This document shows positions 44,470-53,222 of a stretch of DNA of 56,647 nt, piece by piece. This DNA comes from Methanobrevibacter ruminantium. GTDB taxonomy: Archaea; Methanobacteriota; Methanobacteria; Methanobacteriales; Methanobacteriaceae. The translations under genes and the position numbers were made by a program. Location of the stretch: NCBI GenBank assembly GCA_004553595.1, contig SFKZ01000019.1:1-56647 (forward strand), given 5' to 3'. The notes beneath the pieces are model-generated. The model saw only the letters and a program-made list of their open reading frames with translations. It had not been told where the DNA came from and searched no databases. Positions within the stretch are counted from its first letter, which is position 1. The number at the start of each line of letters is the position of its first letter.

Positions 44470-45159
44470 ATGGCAGAAGAAATACTTGATGGTATTAACC
44501 CTACTCGTATGGAGTTATTGGCTCTTAAAGATAGAGAAAAACTTGCAGTTAAAGGTCACAGTTTGTTAAAACAAAAAAGGGATGCTTTAATTAAAGAGTT
44601 CTTCGACATCTTGGACAGAGTTAAAGGTGCTAGAGAAAACGCTGAAAAGAATTTATCTGAAGCTTATGCAGCACTTACTGAAGCTCAAATTACAATGGGG
44701 GACTTAGCTGTTCAAAAAGCAGCTTTATCTGTTAAAGAATCTGTTAAAGTAGATATTTCTTCAAGAAGTATTATGGGTGTTAACGTACCTATAGCTGATA
44801 TGGAAATGGAATCAAGAACTTTAGTTGACAGAGGATACGGTTTATCCGACACTTCCATTCAATTAGACGAAGCAGCAAAGAAATTCGAAACTGCTTTAAG
44901 ATACATTATTGAATTGGGAGAAATCGAAAAGACCATTTATCTTTTAGCTGATGAGATTGAAGCTACTAAACGTAGAGTAAACTCACTTGAACACATTATG
45001 ATTCCTAGATTCCAAGCTACTATTAAGTCCATTAATATGAAACTTGAAGAGATGGAAAGGGAAAACTTCGTAAGAATGAAGATGATTAGAGCTACTATCG
45101 AGAAAAACGAAGCAGAAGCTTTAGCAAAAGCTCAATTAAAAGCAGCTCAAAGTGAATAA
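44470..45159 (+). CDS. atpD: A-type ATP synthase subunit D
   Basis: A 229-residue central stalk protein with N- and C-terminal long helices (NPTRMELLALKDRE; RRVNSLEHIMIPR). Preceded by AGGAGGATAGT; 91 bases after B, the last gene of the operon. Confidence 0.95.
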   Translation: MAEEILDGINPTRMELLALKDREKLAVKGHSLLKQKRDALIKEFFDILDRVKGARENAEKNLSEAYAALTEAQITMGDLAVQKAALSVKESVKVDISSRSIMGVNVPIADMEMESRTLVDRGYGLSDTSIQLDEAAKKFETALRYIIELGEIEKTIYLLADEIEATKRRVNSLEHIMIPRFQATIKSINMKLEEMERENFVRMKMIRATIEKNEAEALAKAQLKAAQSE

Positions 45160-45393
45160 TTAAAATTTAGAATAAATGCAATTCATATTTCACTTGTTGA
45201 AATGGAATTTGTGTTTATATCTTAATTTTATTATTTTCAATTTTTTTATTTTATAAATTTTTAACTATTTTTCACTATTTTACATTTTCACTATTTTTTG
45301 GCATTGTTTTTCTATCGATTTTCATATTTTTAAAAATTTTTTGAATTTATTTTTACAAATAATTTAACTTAAAAAATCCTAATTTCAGTTAAC

Positions 45394-45402
45394 TTTATAT
45401 AT
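45394..45402 (+). promoter_or_regulatory. TATA box of the tRNA-Gln gene
   Basis: TTTATATAT, preceded by AAC, lies about 34 bases before the mature tRNA 5' end, as expected for an archaeal tRNA promoter. Confidence 0.6.
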
Positions 45403-45409
45403 TATGTTT

Positions 45410-45427
45410 AACATATTATAATATGTT
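45410..45427. repeat. Perfect 18-bp palindrome at the tRNA transcription start
   Basis: AACATATTATAATATGTT equals its own reverse complement and ends four bases before the tRNA gene. Confidence 0.7.
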
Positions 45428-45431
45428 GTAT

Positions 45432-45503
45432 AGTCCCGTGGGGTAGTGGTAATCCTTCTAGGCTTTGGACCCGGAGACGGCGGTTCGACTCCGCTCGGGA
45501 CTA
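45432..45503 (+). tRNA. tRNA-Gln (anticodon UUG)
   Basis: The cloverleaf is clear: acceptor stem AGTCCCG/CGGGACT, D arm GGGTAGTGGTAATCC, anticodon loop CTTTGGA with TTG, and T arm around GGTTCGACTCC; discriminator A. No encoded CCA and no intron. The anticodon stem has CTAGG against CCCGG, giving an A-C mismatch in the middle pair. Confidence 0.95.
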
Positions 45504-45524
45504 TCAATTTTTTTAGAGGATTAT

Positions 45525-45539
45525 TATAACATTGTTATA
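45525..45539. promoter_or_regulatory. TATAAC-N3-GTTATA dyad after tRNA-Gln
   Basis: TATAACATTGTTATA has the same arms as the sites at 22707 and 23653, with a loop one base shorter. It may be the promoter/operator of the small gene at 45662 or part of tRNA termination. Confidence 0.35.
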
Positions 45540-45661
45540 TTTTTAATTGCTATTTTTTTATTATAAATTATTTTTTTTTAAAAGGAATTTTTTAAGTAAA
45601 ATTTAATAAGTCCTTTTATGATATATTATATTGTACAATAATGTTTTAAAATGGTGAAATT

Positions 45662-45811
45662 ATGAGAAGAGACCCAATTCATCAATTTTTAAGAGATCCT
45701 GACAATAAGGCAAGATTATTCATGGGTATTACTGGTGCTATGATAATTACCACTTTCTTGGTGGTTATTGGTACTATCATGCTTATCTTAATATTGGTAG
45801 GAGTAATCTAA
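45662..45811 (+). CDS. Small membrane protein (49 residues)
   Basis: MRRDPIHQFLRDPDNKARLF forms a charged N-terminus; one long hydrophobic stretch (about 21-49) follows to the end. ATGGTGAAATT gives a GGTGA site at good spacing. No family recognised. It stands alone between tRNA-Gln and the convergent ATP-grasp gene. Confidence 0.65.
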   Translation: MRRDPIHQFLRDPDNKARLFMGITGAMIITTFLVVIGTIMLILILVGVI

Positions 45812-45844
45812 TTCCAATATTTACTTTTTTTATAGCTTTTTTAT

Positions 45845-47080
45845 TTACTTAATATTCTCATAGACTTTTTCTTCAGCTATTTTTGCATTATTAGTTGCAG
45901 TTTTCAAATCCTTACTTGAACTGATGATGGTGACTAAGGGTTGATCTTTTTCTATTTTAACTCCTTCATATGGAATGTCATATACATTAGGAATATTCAA
46001 ATTTCCTATGCTAACTTGTTTTCTTGCATAAATGATTCTCTTGATTGAATATTGGCTTGGATTTGGAATGTCGATGATTTCTCCTTCACAAGCCTTGATG
46101 TGCGCATCCAAGAGATTTATGCCAAGCACATTTTCAACAAGTTCATAAGTTCCTTGGAACCTTGGATTGATTTCAATGATTTTCAATTCCCCATTATTAT
46201 CTAAAATGTAGTCAACACCATTTGATCCAATTAGGTTGAACTGCTTGATCAAATCTTCAGATGTATTTTTCATCTCATCATTAATTTCATTTGCATTAAT
46301 TTCTGTTTGATTACCGTTAAACATTCTAAAGCTATTTTCCTTCAATGGCAAAATGTTTCCAGAATATTCATATGAATCATTTCCCAAGTCATGTTCAGTT
46401 ATCAATCTTGAATTGATCAAATTTTTTCTCTCATTGTGACTTGACAATACTGATGATGATATATTAGTTCCTTCAATATATTCCTGAAGTATATAGTTTT
46501 CAAGTGAAATATTTTGATAAATTTCATTGTCTTGTTTTAATTCATCACAACTTTCATTATTTATCAAGAAAATTTCTAACCCTCCACTTCCTTGAAGGGG
46601 TTTTAAAATAAATTGGTTGTTGCTGTATTGTTGTAAAATTTCATTCAATTCCCCTACATCAGATGGTTGAAATGTAAGTGGAACGTTAAATTTGTTTTTC
46701 AGTTTCTTGTAAAACTTGAATTTATTCTCAACAGATTCAGTGTTCTTATTGCCATGAACAATTTTTCTAAATTTTTTATATTCTCCAGAAAAATTTTTTG
46801 AATTTATTCCAGTGGTGAGTACAATCTTATCAATTTCATCTTCATCATTATTTTGAAAAAGAAAATCTTTTGATAATTCAAGAAGTTTGTCAGGTGAATA
46901 ATTCTCTTCAAACCTTCCACAGGATATGGCACTTTCCTGGTCTAGAACATGTTTCTCAGCATAAGGTGCTTTAAAGTCTACAGTTTTAAAATAGCTTATA
47001 GAAAATGTTTTGTAATCCAATTTCAATGCTGAATTGACCATTGGTCTTGTGTCAATTCCCATAATAAGCAAATTTTCCAT
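45845..47080 (-). CDS. ATP-grasp carboligase-like protein
   Basis: A protein of about 411 residues. An N-terminal alpha/beta domain (LLIMGIDTRPMVNSALKLDY) is followed by an ATP-grasp fold: QFILKPLQGSGGLEIF (lysine and glycine loop), YILQEYIEGTNIS and the metal-binding IIEINPRFQGTYE. The family joins a carboxylate to an amine or thiol with ATP; the substrate is unknown. ATG 47080 is chosen because AGGGATGA lies nine bases before it; ATG 47089 would overlap that site. It starts almost directly after xerA (stop at 47092), so the two are co-transcribed. Confidence 0.75.
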   Translation of the reverse strand: MENLLIMGIDTRPMVNSALKLDYKTFSISYFKTVDFKAPYAEKHVLDQESAISCGRFEENYSPDKLLELSKDFLFQNNDEDEIDKIVLTTGINSKNFSGEYKKFRKIVHGNKNTESVENKFKFYKKLKNKFNVPLTFQPSDVGELNEILQQYSNNQFILKPLQGSGGLEIFLINNESCDELKQDNEIYQNISLENYILQEYIEGTNISSSVLSSHNERKNLINSRLITEHDLGNDSYEYSGNILPLKENSFRMFNGNQTEINANEINDEMKNTSEDLIKQFNLIGSNGVDYILDNNGELKIIEINPRFQGTYELVENVLGINLLDAHIKACEGEIIDIPNPSQYSIKRIIYARKQVSIGNLNIPNVYDIPYEGVKIEKDQPLVTIISSSKDLKTATNNAKIAEEKVYENIK

Positions 47081-47091
47081 ATTTTTCATCC

Positions 47092-48090
47092 CTAAATGTT
47101 ATTTTCCTGTTCCCTTGCTTGATCATATACTGTTTTTATTGTATCCATGTCTACACTGGTGTAAATCTGAGTTGTAGAAAGGCTTGAATGTCCAAGAAGT
47201 TGCTGAATAACTCTAATGTCCACACCATTCTTTAATAGATGTGTTGCAAATGAGTGTCTTAAGACGTGTGGAGTAACTTTCTTTTTGATTCCTGCTTCAT
47301 CTGCATATTTCTTTATCATCATCTGAACATATCTTGGAGTAAGGCTATTTCCATTTTTATTTACAAAGATAAATTCTGAATTCTGTTTATCCACTTCAAG
47401 ATAATCCAAAAGAAGTTCCTTTGTATGCTCATCAAAAAGGACAATTCTGTCCTTATCCCCTTTACCTCTTACTCTAATGGTTCTTTCATCAAAATCGATG
47501 TCTCTTTTCAATAGCTTTACAAGTTCTGAAATACGAAGTCCTGTAGAGTAAAGCAATGTGAGAATAACCTTGTCTCTTCTTTTTGATTTCTGTTTTAAAG
47601 GAGTGTCATTTTCATCAATATCCACAGCTTCTATCAAATCCTTCACTTCCTTTTCATTTAAGGATTTAGGCAATGACTTTGTTCTCTTTGGATTCTTGAT
47701 ATCCTCTAAAAAATAGATGTCATTGAATTCTAAGAATTTTTTTGAAACGACTGTAGTTAAGTAAATGTAATTCTGGGTAAGGTACTTGTCTCTTTTCAAG
47801 TCACGGATATACTTTCTGAAACTAGCTAAAAATCTTTTTCCATCATATAGGTTTTCCTCATTTTTCATATAATTGATTAGGTTATGGATGATGGAGCTGT
47901 ATGTCTTTACAGTATTTTCAGAATAGTTTCTAATTTCCAGTTCAATCAAGTAGTCCTCGAGCATGCTTTCAAAATCAAACACTTCCATCAAATGCTTCTT
48001 ATCTCCATTTTCCTCGATAACAGGCAGTTTTATTGGAGACTTTTGAATTGGTTCATTTGATAAGTTCAATTGCTCGGTAAAAAGATTCAT
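47092..48090 (-). CDS. xerA: XerA-like tyrosine recombinase
   Basis: The 332-residue protein has a SAM-like N-terminal domain (about 45-140) and a catalytic domain with Arg in STGLRISEL, His-x-x-Arg in HVLRHSFATHLL, His in LGHSSLSTT and the Tyr nucleophile in QIYTSVD. It has no phage-like neighbours and sits in a housekeeping setting, which fits the chromosomal dimer-resolution recombinase rather than an integrase. It has about 45 extra residues at the N-terminus. GAAGGAATT precedes ATG 48090. Confidence 0.88.
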   Translation of the reverse strand: MNLFTEQLNLSNEPIQKSPIKLPVIEENGDKKHLMEVFDFESMLEDYLIELEIRNYSENTVKTYSSIIHNLINYMKNEENLYDGKRFLASFRKYIRDLKRDKYLTQNYIYLTTVVSKKFLEFNDIYFLEDIKNPKRTKSLPKSLNEKEVKDLIEAVDIDENDTPLKQKSKRRDKVILTLLYSTGLRISELVKLLKRDIDFDERTIRVRGKGDKDRIVLFDEHTKELLLDYLEVDKQNSEFIFVNKNGNSLTPRYVQMMIKKYADEAGIKKKVTPHVLRHSFATHLLKNGVDIRVIQQLLGHSSLSTTQIYTSVDMDTIKTVYDQAREQENNI

Positions 48091-48395
48091 GTTAATTCCT
48101 TCTTTAGATCTTTACCAAACCCATTAATCTAAATTTAGGATAATTTTAAAATTCTATTTTATATTTATTCAGTAATATTTACTTCGTTATACCTAATTAT
48201 ATTTATGGTTTTATTTAAATATTTTTAAAATTGGCTCATTGAATCATAAAATCAGTAAAAATTAATATTATAAAAATTAATATTTTAGAAATTAATATTA
48301 TAAAAATTTGTAAAAAAAAAGAAAAAAGAAAAAAATATAGAAATAAAATAATTTATTTCTATTTGAATTTAGAATTAAATAGTCGAATAATCCAT
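48091..48395. other. Non-coding gap between dnaG and xerA
   Basis: About 305 bases with three copies of an AAATTAATATTwT run near 48257-48308 and an A-rich tract (48312-48345) that on the minus strand forms the dnaG terminator T run. No dif site could be recognised. Confidence 0.45.
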
Positions 48396-49763
48396 TTAGT
48401 TTAAAGTAACTAATCTGAGCTTGTCAGGTCTTTTAATTACTCTGCTTGATTTAAAAGCAACTAAGGTTTTGATTCCTTTGGAGTATGCAATATCGACTAA
48501 TCTTTGGCTGATTACACCATCGAAAATAACAGTGTCTGCATCAGGATTGTCTTGTTTTAAATCTTCGTAAAGGGTTTCAACATTAGTTTCTTTTAATAAG
48601 TTTAAAGAATCATCGTAGATTTCACTGTTTCCAGTTCCTTCTAACTCTCTTAACATGTTCTTTAATAATTTTATTCTACTATCTTGAATCCTGTCGTTTT
48701 GTCTGTCTCTACGGCCTCTGGAATTTCTGTCTTTTCCTCTGCGATCGTTTCTACCGTTTTTTCTATCTGTTCTGTCTTTTCTGTCGAATTTGTCTTTACG
48801 ATCGGTTCTGCCGTTTTTGTTTCCGTGAAATTTATCGGATTTGTCTAAGTTTTTTGCTCTTCTGTCACTAGTTTTGCTAGTTCTGTTGATTTTGCTTTTT
48901 CTCACTTTGCCTTGAGTGTCTAAATTGAAATCAAGGTTGTTTATTACTTGTTCAGTAGGAGCTTTGTCCCTTAAAGCAATTAAAACTTCTTCTTTTTCTA
49001 AATCTTCAACTTCTTTGCCTCTTGGAGCTCTAGTGATGTAGTCTACATCTCCAACTTGCAAGAGTTCTTTTAAGATTAATTCTCCGCCACGGTCACCATC
49101 AACAAATGCAGTTACAGTTCTTTTTTTAGTTAATTCAGCTACACTAGTAGGGATATTAACTCCTTCAACTGCGACAGTGTTTTTAATTCCGTATTTTAAT
49201 AAATTTAAAACATCATTTCTTCCTTCCACAACGATAATTGCATCGGAAGTGTGTACGTTTGGACCTGCAGGAAGTCTTTCTGCTCCGAATTCAGAAATTT
49301 CATGAACTCTCATTGATTCTCTGATTTCTTCAATCATTTTCATGCTTTCAGGAGAGACAGTTTCCATCATGCCCATATAAATTTCTTTTGCACGATTAAT
49401 AACTTGTTGTCTTTTCACAGCTCTTACGTCTTCAACTCTAAGAACTTCAATAGAAGCTTCACAAGGACCTACACGGTTAATGGTTTCTAAGGATGCTGCA
49501 AGGATGGCAGTTTCAATTCTATCTAAGCTAGATGGAATTACGATTTCACCTTTTGCACGTCCACCATTTGAGTGAATGATAACTTGAATCCTTCCGATTC
49601 TTCCAGTTCTTTGGAGTTCTCTTAAGTCTAAATCGTTACTTAAAAGACCTTCAGTCTGTCCGAAAACCGCACCTACTACATCAGGTTTTTCTACGATTCC
49701 GTTTGCATTGATTTGAGCGTGAATAAGATATTTAGTTGTAGTTAATTCTACACCTTTTCCCAT
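48396..49763 (-). CDS. dnaG: Archaeal DnaG primase-like protein
   Basis: The 455-residue protein has a TOPRIM domain at about 173-250 with IVVEGRNDVLNLL and FVDGDRGG. It belongs to the archaeal DnaG family that binds the exosome and may prime DNA. Between the TOPRIM half and the conserved C-terminus lies a low-complexity basic stretch (about residues 288-358, bases 48690-48902) rich in Arg, Lys, Asp and Asn (TDRKDKFDRKDRTDRK). ATG 49763 has AAAGGAGG upstream; the longer frame to 49835 is not used. Confidence 0.93.
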   Translation of the reverse strand: MGKGVELTTTKYLIHAQINANGIVEKPDVVGAVFGQTEGLLSNDLDLRELQRTGRIGRIQVIIHSNGGRAKGEIVIPSSLDRIETAILAASLETINRVGPCEASIEVLRVEDVRAVKRQQVINRAKEIYMGMMETVSPESMKMIEEIRESMRVHEISEFGAERLPAGPNVHTSDAIIVVEGRNDVLNLLKYGIKNTVAVEGVNIPTSVAELTKKRTVTAFVDGDRGGELILKELLQVGDVDYITRAPRGKEVEDLEKEEVLIALRDKAPTEQVINNLDFNLDTQGKVRKSKINRTSKTSDRRAKNLDKSDKFHGNKNGRTDRKDKFDRKDRTDRKNGRNDRRGKDRNSRGRRDRQNDRIQDSRIKLLKNMLRELEGTGNSEIYDDSLNLLKETNVETLYEDLKQDNPDADTVIFDGVISQRLVDIAYSKGIKTLVAFKSSRVIKRPDKLRLVTLN

Positions 49764-50895
49764 AATAAGCCTCCTTTGAGCTTTGTAATAGGATAATTTA
49801 AGGCTAGTTATTCGTAGAATTGTTATCATAACCAATATCTATCATGATAATTTAAAACCTTTGATTCTTATCCATAAATCCTATGAATAATATTGTTTTT
49901 TCTAATCAGTTTTAAACATTTATAATTAATAATACCTCATTTTTTTCTTATTTAAACTCGTTTTGAGTAATGATTTAAAATTAATTATCCTAATTAAGAT
50001 TTAGCTAATAACAATTTTACTACTAGCTTAATTATAATTAATTTTAATTAATAAATTCTTGATATATAATTTGTTAATTTATAATTGATTATAATTTTTT
50101 AAATTATACTGTAATTTGTAATAAATTGATTAATTAATTTTATAAATTAATTGATAAAAGCAGATACTAATATTAATAGAATTCTTGAATTAAATAGACA
50201 TCAGCTATTTGAGATCTTTGAAATATTCTATGATTGGATTCATATAAAAAAAGATATTTTTTGATTAAAATTTAAAGAAAATCATTTACAAATAATTTTA
50301 TCCATAAACAAATTTAAATTTCATTTAATTTACTTTGTTTCTTGATTCTAAATTTAATAATGATCTGATAAAATCACATTGATTTTATGATTGGTAAAAG
50401 TAGTCAAATATGATAGTTTAATTTATTTTTGTATAAGCTAATTCAAATAATTCAATGAATAATTGTTCTTTTTATCTTATAATTAATGTAAATTGTTTAT
50501 TTAAGTAAAGATTTATTCTGAATTTATTTTATGATAATTAGTTTAATTTAATTAATAATAATCTATTTTCCTTTCACCTTAAGTCTTTAATTTTAATAAT
50601 AATTGTAATAATCGTATTAATAATGAATTAATTAATGTTCGAATTAATTAATAATGTAATTATAATTTCTATTATAATTTAATATCATTTTTATATGATT
50701 TAGTATCCACATAATAATATCTTTATCATAATATATAAATTATTTTATATTTTTCTAATGAATGGAAAAATTTTTAGAATTTTTAGAAATATTTATTAAA
50801 CATACTTTAGAAATTTAAGTGTAGATAATGAATAATTCAATTAATCATTCTATTAATAATTTTTAAATAATTTTATTTTTAAAAGAGGTGTTAAA
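49764..50895. other. AT-rich non-coding gap of 1.1 kb between dnaG and the RraA-like gene
   Basis: The longest gene-free stretch of the window, between divergent genes. It is extremely AT-rich with many TTAATTAAT runs, a hairpin ATAAAATCA-CAT-TGATTTTAT (50368-50388) and paired GAATTAATTAA near 50626-50651. There is no GC-rich island of the kind that marks structured RNAs in low-GC archaea, and no cdc6/orc1 gene nearby to support an origin. Confidence 0.5.
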
Positions 50896-51630
50896 TTGGC
50901 TAAAATCACTCCTAAGACTTTATTGAAAAAATCATCCAAAGTGATTGACTTGGATGATGTAGATATTAGCAAATATGATTTTTCCATTGATGATTTAGAT
51001 AATGAAAAAAGCAAAAGCCATGATTTATTGAAAAAGATCTTGGATTCAAGTTCCGCTTGTCAGGTATCAGATGCTTACTCATCTGTCTCTGGACGTAGCG
51101 GTGTTATAGATGGTTTGAAACCGATGAATGACAATAAGGTTTACGGTAAGATATTCACTGCAAAAACCAGCACTGATGATTGGGGAACCTCATTGATGGC
51201 TATGGACAATGCAGAAAAAGGTGAAGTCCTATTCCTTTACACTTATGGAAAACCTGCTTCAGTTTGGGGAGAGCTTGCTTCAACCTGTGCAGGTGAGAAA
51301 GGAATCGCTGGAACTGTTTTATACGGTTGGGCTAGGGATATGGATGCTCTTGTGGATTTGGATTATCCAGTGTTCGCTCTTGATTACCTTCCAAATGCGG
51401 GAAAAGCTTTAGGTCTTGGTGAAATAAACGTTGATTTGGAAATTGATGAAGATATCATAAAGCCAGGAGACTTTGTATTTGGAGACCAAAATGGTGTAGT
51501 GGTGATTCCTAAGGAACTGTTCCATGAAACCATGGTGGCTACCTTTAACGTAAAGGTAAAGGAAAGCCATATCATTAAGGAATTGAAAAAAGGCAGATTA
51601 TTGTCTGAGATTATTGGTTTGAATAGATAA
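50896..51630 (+). CDS. RraA-like (HMG/CHA aldolase fold) protein, TTG start
   Basis: The 244-residue protein has the RraA fold motifs GWARDMDAL (RxxD), PVFALDYLPNAGKALGLGE and PGDFVFGDQNGVVVIP. The family includes class II aldolases/oxaloacetate decarboxylases and RNase E inhibitors; archaeal members are often fused to or linked with hexulose-phosphate synthase. An N-terminal stretch of about 40 residues precedes the domain. The start is TTG at 50896: GAGGTG stands at ideal spacing and no ATG is near. Terminator hairpin downstream. Confidence 0.8.
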   Translation: MAKITPKTLLKKSSKVIDLDDVDISKYDFSIDDLDNEKSKSHDLLKKILDSSSACQVSDAYSSVSGRSGVIDGLKPMNDNKVYGKIFTAKTSTDDWGTSLMAMDNAEKGEVLFLYTYGKPASVWGELASTCAGEKGIAGTVLYGWARDMDALVDLDYPVFALDYLPNAGKALGLGEINVDLEIDEDIIKPGDFVFGDQNGVVVIPKELFHETMVATFNVKVKESHIIKELKKGRLLSEIIGLNR

Positions 51631-51652
51631 TAATCTTTTTTACTATTTTTTA

Positions 51653-51671
51653 AGAGACAAGTGTTGTCTTT
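51653..51671 (+). terminator. Hairpin terminator after the RraA-like gene
   Basis: AGACAA-GTG-TTGTCT with flanking pairs is followed by a T-rich run, 24 bases after the stop. Confidence 0.5.
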
Positions 51672-51706
51672 ATTTTTTATTTTATTCTTTTTTTCTATTT
51701 TTTATT

Positions 51707-52460
51707 CTATTTTATTTTTATTTGTTCTAATGTTTCTCCAATAGCTTCATTAATGACTAAACTGGCTAAATTGTCATAAGGAGTTTCGCTTTTATTGATT
51801 AAAACCAACTTTGAGTCATTGAAGTAATTTATCAATCCTGCAGCTGGATAAACCACAAGGGATGTTCCCCCTATTATCAAAGTGTCTGCATTGGCTATGT
51901 AATTGATTGATGCGCTTAGAACATCATTGTTTAATGGTTCTTCATAAAGCACAACATCGGGCTTGACTATTCCTCCGCATTCACATATGGGAACTCCTTC
52001 ACTTTCTAATATGAAATCCAGATCATATTCCCTTTTGCAAAACTCACAATAGTTTCTGTGAACGCTTCCATGAAGTTCCAGAACATTTTTGCTTTCTGCC
52101 TTTTTGGTGCAAGCCATCAATGTTTTGAGTGATCACTGCCTTTAGCTTACCTGCTTTTTCAAGTTCAGCAAGCTTTAAATGAGCAGGATTTGGCTTAGCA
52201 TCCTTGAAAACGAGATTTTCCTTGTAATAATTGAAAAACTCTTCAGTATTTTCCAGGTAGTAGCTGTGTGAAACCAGATATTCTGGGCTGTGCCCATATT
52301 TCTCCAAGCTTTTAAACACTCCGTTCTCAGATCTGAAATCAGGTATTCCACTTTCTGTAGAAACGCCTGCACCTCCGAAGAATACAATGTTATCGCTATT
52401 GTCTATAATCTCTTGCAATGCACTAATTTCATTCATGATTCTATTTATGTTCTTGTTCAC
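51707..52460 (-). pseudogene. Sir2-family NAD-dependent protein deacylase, frameshifted
   Basis: Both halves of a sirtuin are present. The N-terminal part has FFGGAGVSTESGIPDFRS and ITQNIDGLHQK. The C-terminal part has ELHGSVHRNYC, the four zinc cysteines (YCEFC and ICECGG) and GGTSLVVYPAAG. The halves are in different frames; removing one T from the run at 52101-52105 (one A on the coding strand) joins them as NIDGLHQKAESKNVLELHG. The restored protein would be about 242 residues from ATG 52436, or 250 from GTG 52460. All catalytic residues are intact, so this is either a very recent loss or a homopolymer sequencing error. Confidence 0.8.
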
Positions 52461-52766
52461 TATTATTTCTTATTATTTCTCATTATTTTGATTTTTGTCA
52501 TTTTTTCTTTTTATTTCTATTACAATCATCATTTCTTTTTATTCTCCATCAACTTCCATAATCTTTATATATTACCCAATATAACTATTATTAATCAATT
52601 GTTTGTTGATTAAAGAATGAATTGTTCATATTAAAAAGTTTTTATTAGAACTTTTTAGTAATACTTTTTAAGAAGAAATTTTTTTATATATAAAGGCATC
52701 GAAACATTTATATGCTATCATGTCATTATATTAAGATGTACTAATGTTTATTTTTAAGGTGATTTG
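52461..52766. promoter_or_regulatory. Divergent promoter region of sir2 and gar1-tfb
   Basis: About 300 bases. TTTTTATATATAAAGG (52681-52696) is a strong TATA box candidate for gar1. Nothing else recognised. Confidence 0.5.
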
Positions 52767-53123
52767 ATGAAATTTTTAGGAAACATCTCACACCTTGCCA
52801 ATTCTGGAAAGCTTATTGTCAAAACCACAAAGACTCCTCCAGCAGGGGCTTTTGTTTTTACAAATGATAAGCAGAAAATAGGTAAGGTATATTCTATTTT
52901 TGGCCCAGTAAAAAATCCATACGTTTCCGTAAATATTTTTAGGTCAGTTAATAGAAGGGATCTTGAAAGTAGACATGGTGAAAAGCTATTTGTTTCCACA
53001 AAAAGTGAAATGGAAAAACTCAATAAGAAAAACAAGAACTCTAAATCCAAAAAGGGTTCAAAAGGTAATTCCAAGAATTCCAGAAATAGGAAATCCAATT
53101 CCAGAAAAAGAAGAAACAAATAG
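52767..53123 (+). CDS. gar1: H/ACA RNA-protein complex component Gar1
   Basis: The 118-residue protein has a Gar1 beta-barrel at about 1-75 (GKLIVKTTKTPPAGAFVF; KIGKVYSIFGPVKNPYVSV) and a very basic Lys/Ser/Arg/Asn tail (about 85-118). Gar1 joins Cbf5, Nop10 and L7Ae for RNA-guided pseudouridylation. AAGGTGATTTG precedes ATG 52767. It lies directly before tfb, a gene pair common in archaea. Confidence 0.9.
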   Translation: MKFLGNISHLANSGKLIVKTTKTPPAGAFVFTNDKQKIGKVYSIFGPVKNPYVSVNIFRSVNRRDLESRHGEKLFVSTKSEMEKLNKKNKNSKSKKGSKGNSKNSRNRKSNSRKRRNK

Positions 53124-53222
53124 GATATTTAAAAAATTTTTTCTCTATTCATTTCTTAGAGAAAATTAAAGGTTTTTCCCCTAGTTTGGGTAAAACTTAG
53201 TCAAATTGATATAATAGGAGAG

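Noticed and set aside
47092..48090. Integrated virus or element marked by the tyrosine recombinase and nearby tRNA
   Set aside because: No repeat of the tRNA 3' end, no viral genes; neighbours are housekeeping genes.
48091..48395. dif site for the adjacent XerA
   Set aside because: No 28-bp site with two inverted 11-bp arms was recognised; dif is often distant from xerA.
49764..50895. Replication origin
   Set aside because: AT-rich, but no cdc6/orc1 gene, no origin-recognition-box pattern I can identify, and dnaG is not an origin marker in archaea.
52754..53119. Antisense frame of 121 codons over gar1
   Set aside because: Its Leu/Phe/Glu repeats are the mirror of the basic gar1 tail; gar1 has the clear fold and start site.
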